Shown: positions 25,898 to 33,708 of the stretch, in pieces
Layout of the letters: every line of letters starts with the position of its first letter
Position numbering within the stretch: the stretch's first letter is position 1
Assembly: GCF_036014175.1 (NCBI RefSeq)
Contig: NZ_CP107917.1
Coordinates: 5,456,001 to 5,520,000, forward strand
Reading direction: 5' to 3'
DNA length: 64,000 nt
From: Streptomyces sp. NBC_00443
Lineage (GTDB): Bacteria > Actinomycetota > Actinomycetes > Streptomycetales > Streptomycetaceae
Made by a program: the position numbers and the translations under genes
The notes under the pieces: generated by a model
Database searches by the model: none
The model's input: the letters and a program-made list of their open reading frames with translations, nothing else
What the model was told of the DNA's origin: nothing

Positions 25898-27000
25898 TCG
25901 TCGAGGGCGGGGTAGTCGGTGTAGCCGGTCGCCCCGCCCGTGTACATCAGATACCTGTCCCGCACCGGGTTGAGCGGCGCCCCGAGCGCAAGCCGGCGCA
26001 CCAGGTCGGGGTTGGCCAGGAACGGACGGCCGAGGGCGATCAGATCGGCACCGGCGTCGAGGAGCCGGGCCGATGTGTCGCCGATCGCTTCGGCGGACAG
26101 CTCCGGGAGCACCGGGTTGGCGATCAGGGTCCCCGGCCAGGCGGCGCGGATCCGGCCGAACAGCGGGTCCGCCGGGTCGGCGTACACGAGGTGCAGATAC
26201 GCCGGTCCGAGCCCGCCCAGCGCCTCGACGAGCGCCGGGTGGAGCGTGTCGCTGTCGGTCTCGTCGATGCCGTTGACGGTGTTGCGGGGAGAGATCCGCA
26301 CCCCAACCCGCTCCGGCCCGATCGCGGCGGCCACCGCCTCGACCACCTCCCGCACGAACCGGATCCGCCCGGCCACCGAGCCGCCGTACTCGTCCGTACG
26401 GCGGTTGGTGTTGCCGGCCAGGAACTGGTGCAGCAGATGGCCGTTGGCGGAGTGCACCTCGACGCCCTCGAAACCGGCGGCCACGGCATTGCGTGCGGCC
26501 GTCGCGAAGTCGGCGACGGTGGCGCGGATGTCGTCGACGGTCATCTCCCGCGGGACGACGGCGGGGCGGTGCCCGTCCGGTGTGAAGATCGTCTCCGGGA
26601 GCGGCACGGGCGAAGGTGAGACGGGGGTCAGCCCGCTGGTGGCCGGATGCCCGACCCGGCCACCGTGCTGGAGCTGGAGAAACATCGGCCCGCCGCCCGC
26701 GGCCCGCACGGCGTCCGTGACCCGCCGCCAGCCGGCCACGTGCGACGGGGTGTGGATCGCGGTGATGTGCGGATACGTCTGCCCGACCGCGTTCGGCGTC
26801 GAGGCCTCGGCGATGATCAGCCCGGCCGAGGCACGCTGCGCGTAGTACGTGGCCATCAGCGGCGTCGGAGTGCCGTCCGCCGCCGCGCGGTTCCTGGTCA
26901 GCGGGGCCATGACCAGGTGGTTCGGCAGGTGCAGGGGGCCCAGGCGGGCCGGGGCGAGAAGGGGGCGTACGGCTGCGGTCTTGTCCGTCGTGTGCGTCAT
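25846..27000 (-). CDS. Old yellow enzyme family NADH:flavin oxidoreductase (alkene reductase)
   Basis: A 384-residue FMN-dependent TIM-barrel enzyme. Motifs: APLTRNRA, LQLQHGGRVGHP, the catalytic/substrate-binding VHSANGHLLHQFL, NRRTDEYGGS, VGVRISP and the FMN-phosphate segment LIALGRPFLANPDL. The family reduces activated C=C bonds such as enones and maleimides. ATG 27000 begins the conserved part; the frame extends upstream into the promoter. There is no Shine-Dalgarno, and TACGGT lies six bases before ATG, so the transcript is probably leaderless. The promoter has MerR-type architecture and the merR gene is divergent. Its last residues lie antisense to the dipeptidase gene. Confidence 0.92.
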   Translation of the reverse strand: MTHTTDKTAAVRPLLAPARLGPLHLPNHLVMAPLTRNRAAADGTPTPLMATYYAQRASAGLIIAEASTPNAVGQTYPHITAIHTPSHVAGWRRVTDAVRAAGGGPMFLQLQHGGRVGHPATSGLTPVSPSPVPLPETIFTPDGHRPAVVPREMTVDDIRATVADFATAARNAVAAGFEGVEVHSANGHLLHQFLAGNTNRRTDEYGGSVAGRIRFVREVVEAVAAAIGPERVGVRISPRNTVNGIDETDSDTLHPALVEALGGLGPAYLHLVYADPADPLFGRIRAAWPGTLIANPVLPELSAEAIGDTSARLLDAGADLIALGRPFLANPDLVRRLALGAPLNPVRDRYLMYTGGATGYTDYPALDDQPSSASRVALDGPRVA

Positions 27001-27006
27001 GGCCGT

Positions 27007-27038
27007 ACCGTAGAAGTTGACATCAGTGTCAGATTCAA
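27007..27038 (-). promoter_or_regulatory. MerR-type promoter/operator for the ene-reductase
   Basis: On the minus strand TTGAAT (27038-27033) and TACGGT (27012-27007) are separated by 20 bases, longer than the usual 17-18. A dyad TGACA-CTGA-TGTCA (27031-27018) fills the spacer. An over-long spacer with a central dyad is the classic target of MerR-family activators, which twist the promoter DNA into a usable form. The regulator gene is 42 bases away on the other strand. Confidence 0.75.
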
Positions 27039-27080
27039 GCCCGGACGGACCAGGGAACCAAGGGAAGCAGGGGGCACGGC

Positions 27081-27440
27081 ATGCGGATCGGTGAGCTGGC
27101 CCGGCGCACCGGCGTGAGTGAGCGGTCACTGCGCTACTACGAGGCCCAGGGGCTGCTGCGCGCCGAGCGCACCCCCGGCGGGCACCGTGACTACCCCGCG
27201 GCGGCCGTCGACCGGGTCGTCCGGATCCAGGAGCTGTTCGCCGCCGGGCTGCACAGCAGCAGGATCGCGCAGCTGCTGCCCTGTATGCGGGACACCGACG
27301 GCGGCCCCTCCGCCATCGCTACGCCCCGCCTGGTCGAGGACCTCACCGCCGAGCGCCACCGCATCGACCGGATGATCGCCGACCTGGTCCGCTCCCGCGA
27401 CACCCTGGACGAGGTCATCGAGGCGGCGCGGGAGAGCTGA
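27081..27440 (+). CDS. MerR-family transcriptional regulator
   Basis: A 119-residue regulator. The N-terminal winged helix is typical: MRIGELARRTGVSERSLRYYE and RTPGGHRDYP; a coiled-coil dimerisation helix covers about residues 80-115. A single Cys (LLPCM, near residue 68) is present; there is no clear metal-binding Cys pattern, so the inducer is more likely an organic or electrophilic compound. AGGGGGC precedes ATG 27081. It is divergent from the ene-reductase, whose promoter has the over-long spacer expected for this family, so it very probably controls that gene. Confidence 0.93.
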   Translation: MRIGELARRTGVSERSLRYYEAQGLLRAERTPGGHRDYPAAAVDRVVRIQELFAAGLHSSRIAQLLPCMRDTDGGPSAIATPRLVEDLTAERHRIDRMIADLVRSRDTLDEVIEAARES

Positions 27441-27585
27441 CGCGCGCGGTACCCCCGCACACGCCGTTCCAAGCCCGTCGGCGCGCGGTACCCCCGAACG
27501 CCTCGTCCACCAGGAAGCCCGTCCGGGTCCGTGCGACGGTGAACCGTACTGCTGATCATCACGCCGATCACGTACGGAGACCGCC

Positions 27586-28722
27586 ATGGCAGACCTCAAG
27601 TACGAAGCGGACACCAGCCCCGAGGTCGGCGAACTCGATGACCTGCCCGCTCCGCCGCCCGGGGAGCCGTCCGACCCGTCCGACTCCGTCACCGGCCCGG
27701 ATGCGGGCGCCGAGGCGAGCCTCCTCGACCGTGCCCACGCCCTCCTCGCCGCCCATCCCGTCGCCGACGGCTACAGCGGGCTGCCGTGGGCGCTGCGCCG
27801 CCTGCCCTGGTTCGACCTGGAGCTCGGCGAGAGCGCCGTCGACACGGACGTACCGCGGATGCGCGAGGGACATGTCGGCGCGCTGTTCTGGGCGCTGCAC
27901 CTGCCGGACGGACTGGACGGCGACCGGGCCGTCGGTGCCACGCTGGACCAGCTGGACCTGGTGAAGACCGTCGTACGGGCCCACGCGGAGGGCCTGCGCC
28001 TGGCCGACAATCCGGGCCCCATCACCGACGTCCGCCACTGCGGCCGTATCGCCGTCCTGCCGGGCCCGGCAGGGGCCGCCGCCCTCGGTGACTCGCTCGG
28101 GATCCTGCGTTCCCTCCACGGGCTGGGGCTGCGCGCCCTCACGCTGTCCGGCGTCGCCTGGGCGAGCGAGGCGGGGCTGACGCGGTTCGGCGAGGAGGTC
28201 CTGCGTGAGATGAACCGTCTCGGCGTACTGGCCGACCTCTCCGGCGCCTCCCCGGACACCGTGCGCCGGGCGTGTGCGGTGTCCAAGGCCCCGGTCCTGT
28301 GCGCCCGCTCCGCCGCCCGCGCCCTGCGCCCCCACCCGGCCAACCTCCCCGACGACCTGCTCGCCGAGCTGGGCGCCGTGGGCGGCCTGTGTATGGTGCC
28401 GCTCACCGCCGAGCAGACCGGGCCGTCCGTCCGGGACGTCGCCGACCATCTCGACCACGTTCGTGCGGTCGCAGGCGCGGAGTCCGTCGGCCTGTCCGGC
28501 ACCTACGACGCCGGCACGGCCCACCCACAGGACCTCACCGACGCCTCCTGCTACCCGCACCTCGTCGCCGAGCTGCTGCGCAGGGGCTGGTCCGAGGCCG
28601 ACATTGCGCTGCTGACCTGGGGCAATGTCCAGCGCGTGCTGCGCGAGGCCGACTTCACGGCCCGGGAGGCACAGCGGCGCCGGGCGCCGTCGACGATGAA
28701 GATCTCCGAGCTGGACGGGTAG
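27586..28722 (+). CDS. Dipeptidase-like (M19 fold) protein lacking all zinc ligands; probable pseudoenzyme
   Basis: A 378-residue protein colinear with the M19 dipeptidase at 24704, sharing for example LPWALR, VPRMREGHVGA, GLRALTLS, GEEVLREMNRLG and the C-terminal LLTWGNVQRVL. Every metal ligand is changed: the HxD pair becomes Y63/G65 (DGYSG), the bridging Glu becomes Ala (GPAGAAA), the two His become Gly (ADLSG) and Arg (CARSAAR), and GGDYDG becomes SGTYDA. It cannot bind zinc in the known way, yet the reading frame is intact with a good ribosome site (GGAG). A 45-residue acidic/proline-rich extension precedes the domain. A binding or regulatory role is inferred. Confidence 0.85.
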   Translation: MADLKYEADTSPEVGELDDLPAPPPGEPSDPSDSVTGPDAGAEASLLDRAHALLAAHPVADGYSGLPWALRRLPWFDLELGESAVDTDVPRMREGHVGALFWALHLPDGLDGDRAVGATLDQLDLVKTVVRAHAEGLRLADNPGPITDVRHCGRIAVLPGPAGAAALGDSLGILRSLHGLGLRALTLSGVAWASEAGLTRFGEEVLREMNRLGVLADLSGASPDTVRRACAVSKAPVLCARSAARALRPHPANLPDDLLAELGAVGGLCMVPLTAEQTGPSVRDVADHLDHVRAVAGAESVGLSGTYDAGTAHPQDLTDASCYPHLVAELLRRGWSEADIALLTWGNVQRVLREADFTAREAQRRRAPSTMKISELDG

Positions 28723-28785
28723 CGGGGGAGACGGGAGAGACGGTGGCGGGGGAGACGGGAGAGACGGGGGAGGGAGCTGGAGGGC

Positions 28786-29172
28786 TCAGGGTTCCTCGAT
28801 CCGGCACAGGCAGAACGGGTGCCCCGCCGGATCGGCGTACACCCGGAAGTCCTCCTTGTCCTCCGCCTGCAGCAACCGCGCGCCGAGCGCCAGCACCTTC
28901 TCCTGGGCCGCCTCGACCTCCTCCCAGGTGGACCCCGCGTCGAAGTCCAGGTGGAACTGCTGGGAGTTGCGGTCGGCCCGCGGCCACTCCGGCGGGGTGT
29001 ACCCGGGCGCCGGCTGGAAGGCGAGCCTCGGCCCGTCGGGGAGCCGCAGCACAACCCACTCGGGGTCGTCGTCCTCTACCGTGCCGCCGCCGACGCCGGC
29101 GTAGAAGCGGGCGAGGGCGCGCGGGTCGGGGCAGTCGATGACGACGGAACGCAGACGGGTCACGCGGGCCAT
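28786..29172 (-). CDS. VOC-superfamily (glyoxalase/dioxygenase-like) protein
   Basis: A 128-residue protein starting at ATG 29172 with GGGAGGAA upstream. It contains a single glyoxalase-like domain: VVIDCPDPRALARFYAGVGG at the start, QFHLDF in the middle and VYADPAGHPFCLC at the end. It closely resembles the adjacent protein encoded at 29207-29566, so the pair is a tandem duplication. VOC proteins bind small molecules with or without metal; this subgroup is often annotated only as glyoxalase-like. No substrate can be named. Confidence 0.85.
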   Translation of the reverse strand: MARVTRLRSVVIDCPDPRALARFYAGVGGGTVEDDDPEWVVLRLPDGPRLAFQPAPGYTPPEWPRADRNSQQFHLDFDAGSTWEEVEAAQEKVLALGARLLQAEDKEDFRVYADPAGHPFCLCRIEEP

Positions 29173-29206
29173 GGGTTCCTCCCGGGGGTCACGGGGTGCT
29201 CGGCAC

Positions 29207-29566
29207 TCAGCAGGCGCACAGGCAGAACGGGTGCCCCGCCGGATCGGCGTAAACGCGGAAGGTCCGCGAGCGGTCCTCGGTCTCCAGCGGCTTCGCCCCC
29301 AGGGCCAGCACCTCCTTCTCGGCGGCGTCCAGGTCCTCGACGGTCAGGTCCAGATGGAACTGCTGCGAGTGCTCGGGCGACGGCCACCGCGGCGGTACGT
29401 AACCGGGGGCGGCCTGGAACGACAGCGTCGGAGCGCCGGGCACCTTCACGTCCACCCAGTCCTCCTGCTCCTCGACGCTGCCGCCGAGCACGCGGGCGTA
29501 GAAGTCGGCGAGGGCGCGGGGGTCGGGACAGTCCAGGACGACGGCGCCCACTTCTGCGATGGCCAT
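29207..29566 (-). CDS. VOC-superfamily (glyoxalase/dioxygenase-like) protein, tandem paralogue
   Basis: A 119-residue protein starting at ATG 29566, seven bases after GAGGAGGAAG; an upstream ATG at 29608 lies inside an operator. The motifs parallel its neighbour (VVLDCPDPRALADFYARVLGG, QFHLDL, VYADPAGHPFCLC). The gap to the paralogue is 34 bases, so the two are probably cotranscribed with this gene first. Upstream, inverted GTTACC repeats separate it from a divergent CGNR-type regulator, which suggests shared control. Confidence 0.87.
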   Translation of the reverse strand: MAIAEVGAVVLDCPDPRALADFYARVLGGSVEEQEDWVDVKVPGAPTLSFQAAPGYVPPRWPSPEHSQQFHLDLTVEDLDAAEKEVLALGAKPLETEDRSRTFRVYADPAGHPFCLCAC

Positions 29567-29587
29567 GGCTTCCTCCTCGAAGCGGTG

Positions 29588-29649
29588 GTTACCTGTGTCC
29601 GGCATCAACAGGTAACGCAGTTACCGCATCCTCCCGCATTGGGGGTAAC
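29588..29649. promoter_or_regulatory. GTTACC operator array between VOC genes and CGNR regulator
   Basis: Four copies of the hexamer GTTACC or its complement lie at 29588-29593, 29611-29616, 29620-29625 and 29644-29649. The first two belong to a perfect 9-base inverted repeat, GTTACCTGT (29588-29596) with ACAGGTAAC (29608-29616), spacer 11. The second and third form GGTAACGCAGTTACC. The whole set sits between two divergent starts. This is a strong candidate for binding by a dimeric repressor, possibly the adjacent CGNR protein. Confidence 0.65.
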
Positions 29650-29682
29650 GTCGCAAGGGGATTCGGAAGGTAGCGTGCAGCC

Positions 29683-30183
29683 ATGAGTGAGAGATCGCCC
29701 GCGCCCGGTGGCCTGGAGCTGGTCGAGTCCCTGGTCAACACGCTGGACCTCGAGTCGGGCGCGGACTCGCTGGACACGGCCGAGGGGCGGGCGCGCTTCG
29801 GGCTGGCCGAGGAGGACATACCCGGCGCGCGGGAGTTGCGGGAGTCCCTGCGCGTTGCCCTCCTTGCCCACGCGGGACATCCGCCGCACCGCGCGGCGAC
29901 GCCGCTCGGCGAACTGCTGGCGGCGGGTCCGCTGGTCGTCACGGTCGATGCGGCCGACGGCTCCGCCGACCTGCTCGCCGCGGACGGCGGCTCGCTGCTG
30001 TCCCGGGTGGCGGTGGCGATCGCCCAGGCGCTCGGTGACGGCACCTGGGCGCGGCTGAAGGCGTGCGAGGCGGTCGACTGCCACTGGGCGTATTACGACC
30101 GCAGTCCGGCGGGGCGCGGCCGGTGGTGCTCGATGCAGGTGTGCGGTGCGCGGGCGAAGATGCGGAGGTATCGGGCGAAGTAA
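29683..30183 (+). CDS. ABATE/CGNR zinc-finger regulator
   Basis: A 166-residue protein. The N-terminal part (to about 110) fits the ABATE ligand-sensing domain (LVESLVNTLDLESG); the C-terminal 45 residues carry a treble-clef-like zinc finger, CEAVDCHWAYYDRS, then RWCSMQVCGARAKMRR. The usual CGNR signature is CGAR here. Such proteins are stress-linked DNA-binding regulators. GGAAGG precedes ATG 29683 by 12 bases. It is divergent from the VOC pair with the GTTACC repeats between them, so control of those genes and of itself is likely. Confidence 0.87.
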   Translation: MSERSPAPGGLELVESLVNTLDLESGADSLDTAEGRARFGLAEEDIPGARELRESLRVALLAHAGHPPHRAATPLGELLAAGPLVVTVDAADGSADLLAADGGSLLSRVAVAIAQALGDGTWARLKACEAVDCHWAYYDRSPAGRGRWCSMQVCGARAKMRRYRAK

Positions 30184-30250
30184 GCCCTTTCCAAGCGGGG
30201 TTGAGCGACCCTTCCGCGTCGGGCGGTCCGGGTGGGGCAGAATGCGACAA

Positions 30251-30291
30251 GACGCCGTTTCGGCCGACTGAGCCTCGGCCGAAACGGCGTC
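30251..30291. terminator. Very strong bidirectional terminator hairpin
   Basis: A perfect 17-base inverted repeat (30251-30267 with 30275-30291), loop CTGAGCC. It lies between the convergent CGNR regulator (stop 30183) and UDP-glucose dehydrogenase gene (stop 30374). Confidence 0.85.
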
Positions 30292-30373
30292 GTCCGTCTC
30301 GGCGGCGGAGTCATTCCGGCGCCGGCGCCTGGGCGCTGCGGCGAGATGGGTCAGGGCCTTCCGGCCCCGTGAC

Positions 30374-31717
30374 TCAGGCCGTCGGCCGTCCCATCGCCCG
30401 GTAGCTCCAACCGGCCTTCCGCCACACCTCCGGGTCGAGCGCGTTGCGCCCGTCCAGAATGACCCGCGCCGCCGCGACCTCGCCGAGCGCCGCCGCGTCC
30501 AGCTCGCGGAACTCCCGCCACTCGGTCAGGTGCAGTACGACGTCGGCGCCGCGCACCGCGTCGATCGTGGTGTCGGCATAGCCGAGGGTCGGGAAGAGGC
30601 GGCGGGCGTTGTCCATGCCCTTGGGGTCGTACACCGTGACCTGGCCGCCCTGGAGGTGGATCTGGCCGGCGACGTTCAGCGCGGGGGAGTCCCGGACGTC
30701 GTCCGAGTCGGGCTTGAAGGTGGCGCCGAGCACGGCGACGCGCTTGCCCAGGAAGGGGCCGCCGCCCAGCGCCTGCCGGGCGAGCTCCACCATCTGCCCG
30801 CGCTGACGCATGTTGATCGAGTCGATCTCGCGCAGGAAGGTCAGCGCCTGGTCGGCACCCAGCTCGCCGGCGCGGGCCATGAAGGCGCGGATGTCCTTGG
30901 GCAGACAGCCGCCGCCGAACCCGATACCGGCCCGCAGGAACTTCTTGCCGATCCGGTCGTCGTGGCCGATGGCCTCCGCGAGCTTGGCCACGTCGCCGCC
31001 GGCCGCCTCGCAGACCTCCGCCATGGCGTTGATGAAGGAGATCTTGGTGGCGAGGAAGGAGTTGGCGGAGGTCTTCACCAACTCGGCGGTGGGGAAGTCG
31101 GTGACGACGAAGGGGGAGCCGGCCGCGATCGGCGTCGCATACACCTCGCGCAGCAGCTTCTCGGACCGCTCGCTGCGCACGCCGACCACGATCCGGTCCG
31201 GGTGCAGCGTGTCCTGAACGGCCAGGCCCTCGCGCAGGAACTCGGGGTTCCAGGCGAGCTCGACCTCACCGCCGCCCGGCGCGAGCTCCAGGATGCGGGC
31301 CGCGAGCCGGTCCGCGCTGCCGACCGGCACGGTCGACTTGCCGACGACGAGGTTGGGTCCGCGCAGATGCTTGGCGAGCGACTCGACGGCCGCGTCCACA
31401 TAGCTCATGTCGCAGGCGTATTCGCCGTGCTTCTGCGGGGTGTTCACACAGACGAAGTGCACGTCACCGAACTCGGCGACCTCCGCCCAGTCCATCGTGA
31501 AGCGCAGCCGCCCGGTGGAGCCCTCGATGCCGGCGACGTGCTTGCGCAGCAGCTCCTCCAGGCCCGGCTCGAACATCGGGACCCGGCCCTCGCCGAGCAT
31601 CTCGATCTTCTCGGGCACCGCGTCGAGCCCCAGCACCTCGAAGCCGAGCTCGGCCATGGCCGCGGCGTGGGTCGCGCCGAGGTAACCGGTGCCGATCACG
31701 GTGATCTTGAGGGCCAT
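30374..31717 (-). CDS. UDP-glucose 6-dehydrogenase
   Basis: A 447-residue cytoplasmic enzyme that oxidises UDP-glucose to UDP-glucuronate with two NAD, supplying acidic sugar for surface polymers. The N-terminal Rossmann motif is VIGTGYLGATHA. FVCVNTPQ, GKSTVPVGS and WNPEFLREG follow; the catalytic cysteine is C271 in GFGGGCLPKD. The C-terminal UDP-binding domain contains GATFKPDSDDVRDSPAL. ATG 31717 has GGAG upstream. UDP-N-acetyl-hexosamine dehydrogenase is the closest alternative, but the motifs favour UDP-glucose. The convergent side has a strong terminator; envelope genes follow further right. Confidence 0.92.
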   Translation of the reverse strand: MALKITVIGTGYLGATHAAAMAELGFEVLGLDAVPEKIEMLGEGRVPMFEPGLEELLRKHVAGIEGSTGRLRFTMDWAEVAEFGDVHFVCVNTPQKHGEYACDMSYVDAAVESLAKHLRGPNLVVGKSTVPVGSADRLAARILELAPGGGEVELAWNPEFLREGLAVQDTLHPDRIVVGVRSERSEKLLREVYATPIAAGSPFVVTDFPTAELVKTSANSFLATKISFINAMAEVCEAAGGDVAKLAEAIGHDDRIGKKFLRAGIGFGGGCLPKDIRAFMARAGELGADQALTFLREIDSINMRQRGQMVELARQALGGGPFLGKRVAVLGATFKPDSDDVRDSPALNVAGQIHLQGGQVTVYDPKGMDNARRLFPTLGYADTTIDAVRGADVVLHLTEWREFRELDAAALGEVAAARVILDGRNALDPEVWRKAGWSYRAMGRPTA

Positions 31718-31906
31718 GGGGACTCCAGAAAAGGGGACGGTGCCGTGCGGCCCCGAGCATAGTCGGAGGCTCTGACGGGCAGCTTCCCCGCTGTCGCCAA
31801 GCTCACGTATCCCTCCCGTGGGCCGCCCCCTAAAATTTGAGTTACTTAACGGTAGTTAGCGCCAGCTTCGCACTGACCGCACAGCGTCCTTGGAGCGTGA
31901 GAGACC

Positions 31907-33064
31907 TTGGCCGGATCGGCTGAATTCGACCTGTACCGCCCGTCCGAGGAGCACGACATGCTCCGTGACGCCATCCGCTCGCTGGCCGAGGCGAAGATCG
32001 CGCCGTACGCGGCCGCCGTGGACGAGGAGGCCCGCTTCCCGCGTGAGGCGCTGGACGCGCTGGTGGCCAACGACCTGCACGCCGTCCACGTGCCCGAGGA
32101 GTACGGCGGCGCCGGCGCGGACGCCCTTGCCACGGTGATCGTCATCGAGGAGGTGTCCCGCGTCTGTGCGAGCTCCTCCCTCATCCCCGCGGTGAACAAG
32201 CTGGGCTCGCTCCCGGTGATCCTCTCCGGCTCCGAGGACCTGAAGAAGAGGTACATGACGCCGCTCGCCAAGGGCGAGGGCATGTTCTCGTACTGCCTCT
32301 CCGAGCCCGACGCCGGCTCCGACGCGGCCGGCATGAAGACGAAGGCCGTCCGCGACGGCGACCACTACGTGCTGAACGGCGTGAAGCGCTGGATCACCAA
32401 CGCCGGCGAGTCCGAGTACTACACGGTGATGGCGGTCACCGACCCGACGAAGCGCTCCAAGGGCATCAGCGCCTTCGTCGTCGAGAAGTCCGACGAGGGC
32501 GTCTCCTTCGGCGCCCCCGAGAAGAAGCTCGGCATCAAGGGCTCCCCGACCCGCGAGGTCTACCTGGACAACGTTCGCATACCGGCGGACCGCATGATCG
32601 GCGAGGAGGGCACCGGCTTCGCCACCGCGATGAAGACGCTGGACCACACCCGCATCACCATCGCTGCCCAGGCGCTCGGCATCGCCCAGGGCGCCCTGGA
32701 CTACGGCAAGGGCTATGTCCAGGAGCGCAAGCAGTTCGGCAAGCCGATCGCCGACTTCCAGGGCATCCAGTTCATGCTCGCCGACATGGCCATGAAGATC
32801 TCGGCCGCCCGCGCCCTGACCTATCAGGCCGCCGCCGCCTCCGAGCGCGGCGACGCCGACCTGACCTACCTGGGCGCCGCCGCCAAGTGCTTCGCGTCGG
32901 ACGTGGCCATGGAGGTCACCACGGACGCCGTCCAGCTCCTCGGCGGTTACGGCTACACCCGTGACTACCCCGTCGAGCGCATGATGCGCGACGCCAAGAT
33001 CACGCAGATTTATGAGGGCACGAATCAAGTGCAGCGCATCGTCATGGCGCGCAACCTGCCGTAA
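31907..33064 (+). CDS. Acyl-CoA dehydrogenase
   Basis: A 385-residue flavoenzyme of fatty-acid or branched-chain acyl-CoA oxidation. Features: the N-terminal helical domain, FAD-binding YCLSEPDAGSDAAG and WITNAGES, RKQFGKPIADFQGIQ, LLGGYGYTRDYPVER, and catalytic Glu370 in QIYEGTNQVQR. The start is TTG 31907, after GAGAGACC. It stands alone, divergent from UDP-glucose dehydrogenase. Upstream lies TAACGGTAGTTA (about 31847-31858), a short dyad that might be an operator, with weak support. The acyl chain preference cannot be read from sequence. Confidence 0.92.
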   Translation: MAGSAEFDLYRPSEEHDMLRDAIRSLAEAKIAPYAAAVDEEARFPREALDALVANDLHAVHVPEEYGGAGADALATVIVIEEVSRVCASSSLIPAVNKLGSLPVILSGSEDLKKRYMTPLAKGEGMFSYCLSEPDAGSDAAGMKTKAVRDGDHYVLNGVKRWITNAGESEYYTVMAVTDPTKRSKGISAFVVEKSDEGVSFGAPEKKLGIKGSPTREVYLDNVRIPADRMIGEEGTGFATAMKTLDHTRITIAAQALGIAQGALDYGKGYVQERKQFGKPIADFQGIQFMLADMAMKISAARALTYQAAAASERGDADLTYLGAAAKCFASDVAMEVTTDAVQLLGGYGYTRDYPVERMMRDAKITQIYEGTNQVQRIVMARNLP

Positions 33065-33086
33065 CCCCACGGGATTTGATGGTGAT

Positions 33087-33110
33087 GGGTGCCCGGACCT
33101 CCGGGCACCC
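33087..33110 (+). terminator. Terminator of acyl-CoA dehydrogenase gene
   Basis: An 11-base inverted repeat, GGGTGCCCGGA with TCCGGGCACCC (33087-33097 and 33100-33110), 22 bases after the stop codon and followed by TTCACTCGTTT. Confidence 0.75.
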
Positions 33111-33283
33111 TTCACTCGTTTGGACCTGTTTCACCGTCTTGCGGCGGAACAGGGGCAATCGTGCCCTGTGCGGCATCTGGTGGGAATTGTTCGCGTCCGC
33201 CCGATGGCGCGGCGCGGCGGGCGGGCGTAGGACGGAAGGGCACGGGGCCCGCCCCCGGGTTCCCGCACCCCCCAGGAGGAGCC

Positions 33284-33646
33284 ATGACCCAGCCCCAGAC
33301 GATGCCCGCGATGAGCAAGGAGATGCAGGACTGCGTCGACGCGTGCCTGAACTGCCACAGCATCTGCGAGGAGACCATGAGCTCCTGCATGCAGATGGGC
33401 GGCCAGGCTCAGATGCAGATCATGCGGGCGCTCATGGACTGCGCCGAGACGACCCGCATGTGCGCGGACATGATGATGCGCCGCTCGCCCATGTCGGCCG
33501 AGATGTGCGCGATGTGCGCCAAGGCCTGCGAGATGTGCGCGGAGGCGTGTATGTCCATGCCGGACGATCCCCAGATGATGCGCTGCGCAGAGGCGTGTCG
33601 CCGCTGCGCCACGACCTGCCGCGCGATGGCCGGCGCCACGATGTGA
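33284..33646 (+). CDS. Cysteine-rich four-helix protein, Csp copper-storage-like (DUF326)
   Basis: A 120-residue protein with 16 cysteines and many methionines, in repeating CxxxC/CxxC patterns (QDCVDACLNCHSIC, EMCAMCAKACEMCAEAC, RCAEACRRCATTC). This is the signature of the Csp/DUF326 four-helix bundle that stores Cu(I) along its core. There is no signal peptide, so it would be the cytosolic form. AGGAGGA immediately precedes ATG 33284. Hairpins isolate it on both sides, so it is a single-gene unit. No copper-responsive operator was recognised in the 170 bases upstream. Confidence 0.85.
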   Translation: MTQPQTMPAMSKEMQDCVDACLNCHSICEETMSSCMQMGGQAQMQIMRALMDCAETTRMCADMMMRRSPMSAEMCAMCAKACEMCAEACMSMPDDPQMMRCAEACRRCATTCRAMAGATM

Positions 33647-33664
33647 CGACCGCCTGACAACGGT

Positions 33665-33691
33665 CGAGGGCACCCCGCCGGGGTGCCCTCG
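33665..33691. terminator. Bidirectional terminator hairpin
   Basis: A perfect 12-base stem, CGAGGGCACCCC with GGGGTGCCCTCG (33665-33676 and 33680-33691), 3-base loop. It lies between the convergent Csp-like gene and first LCP gene. Confidence 0.82.
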
Positions 33692-33708
33692 CTGCCGCCG
33701 TCGGTGCC

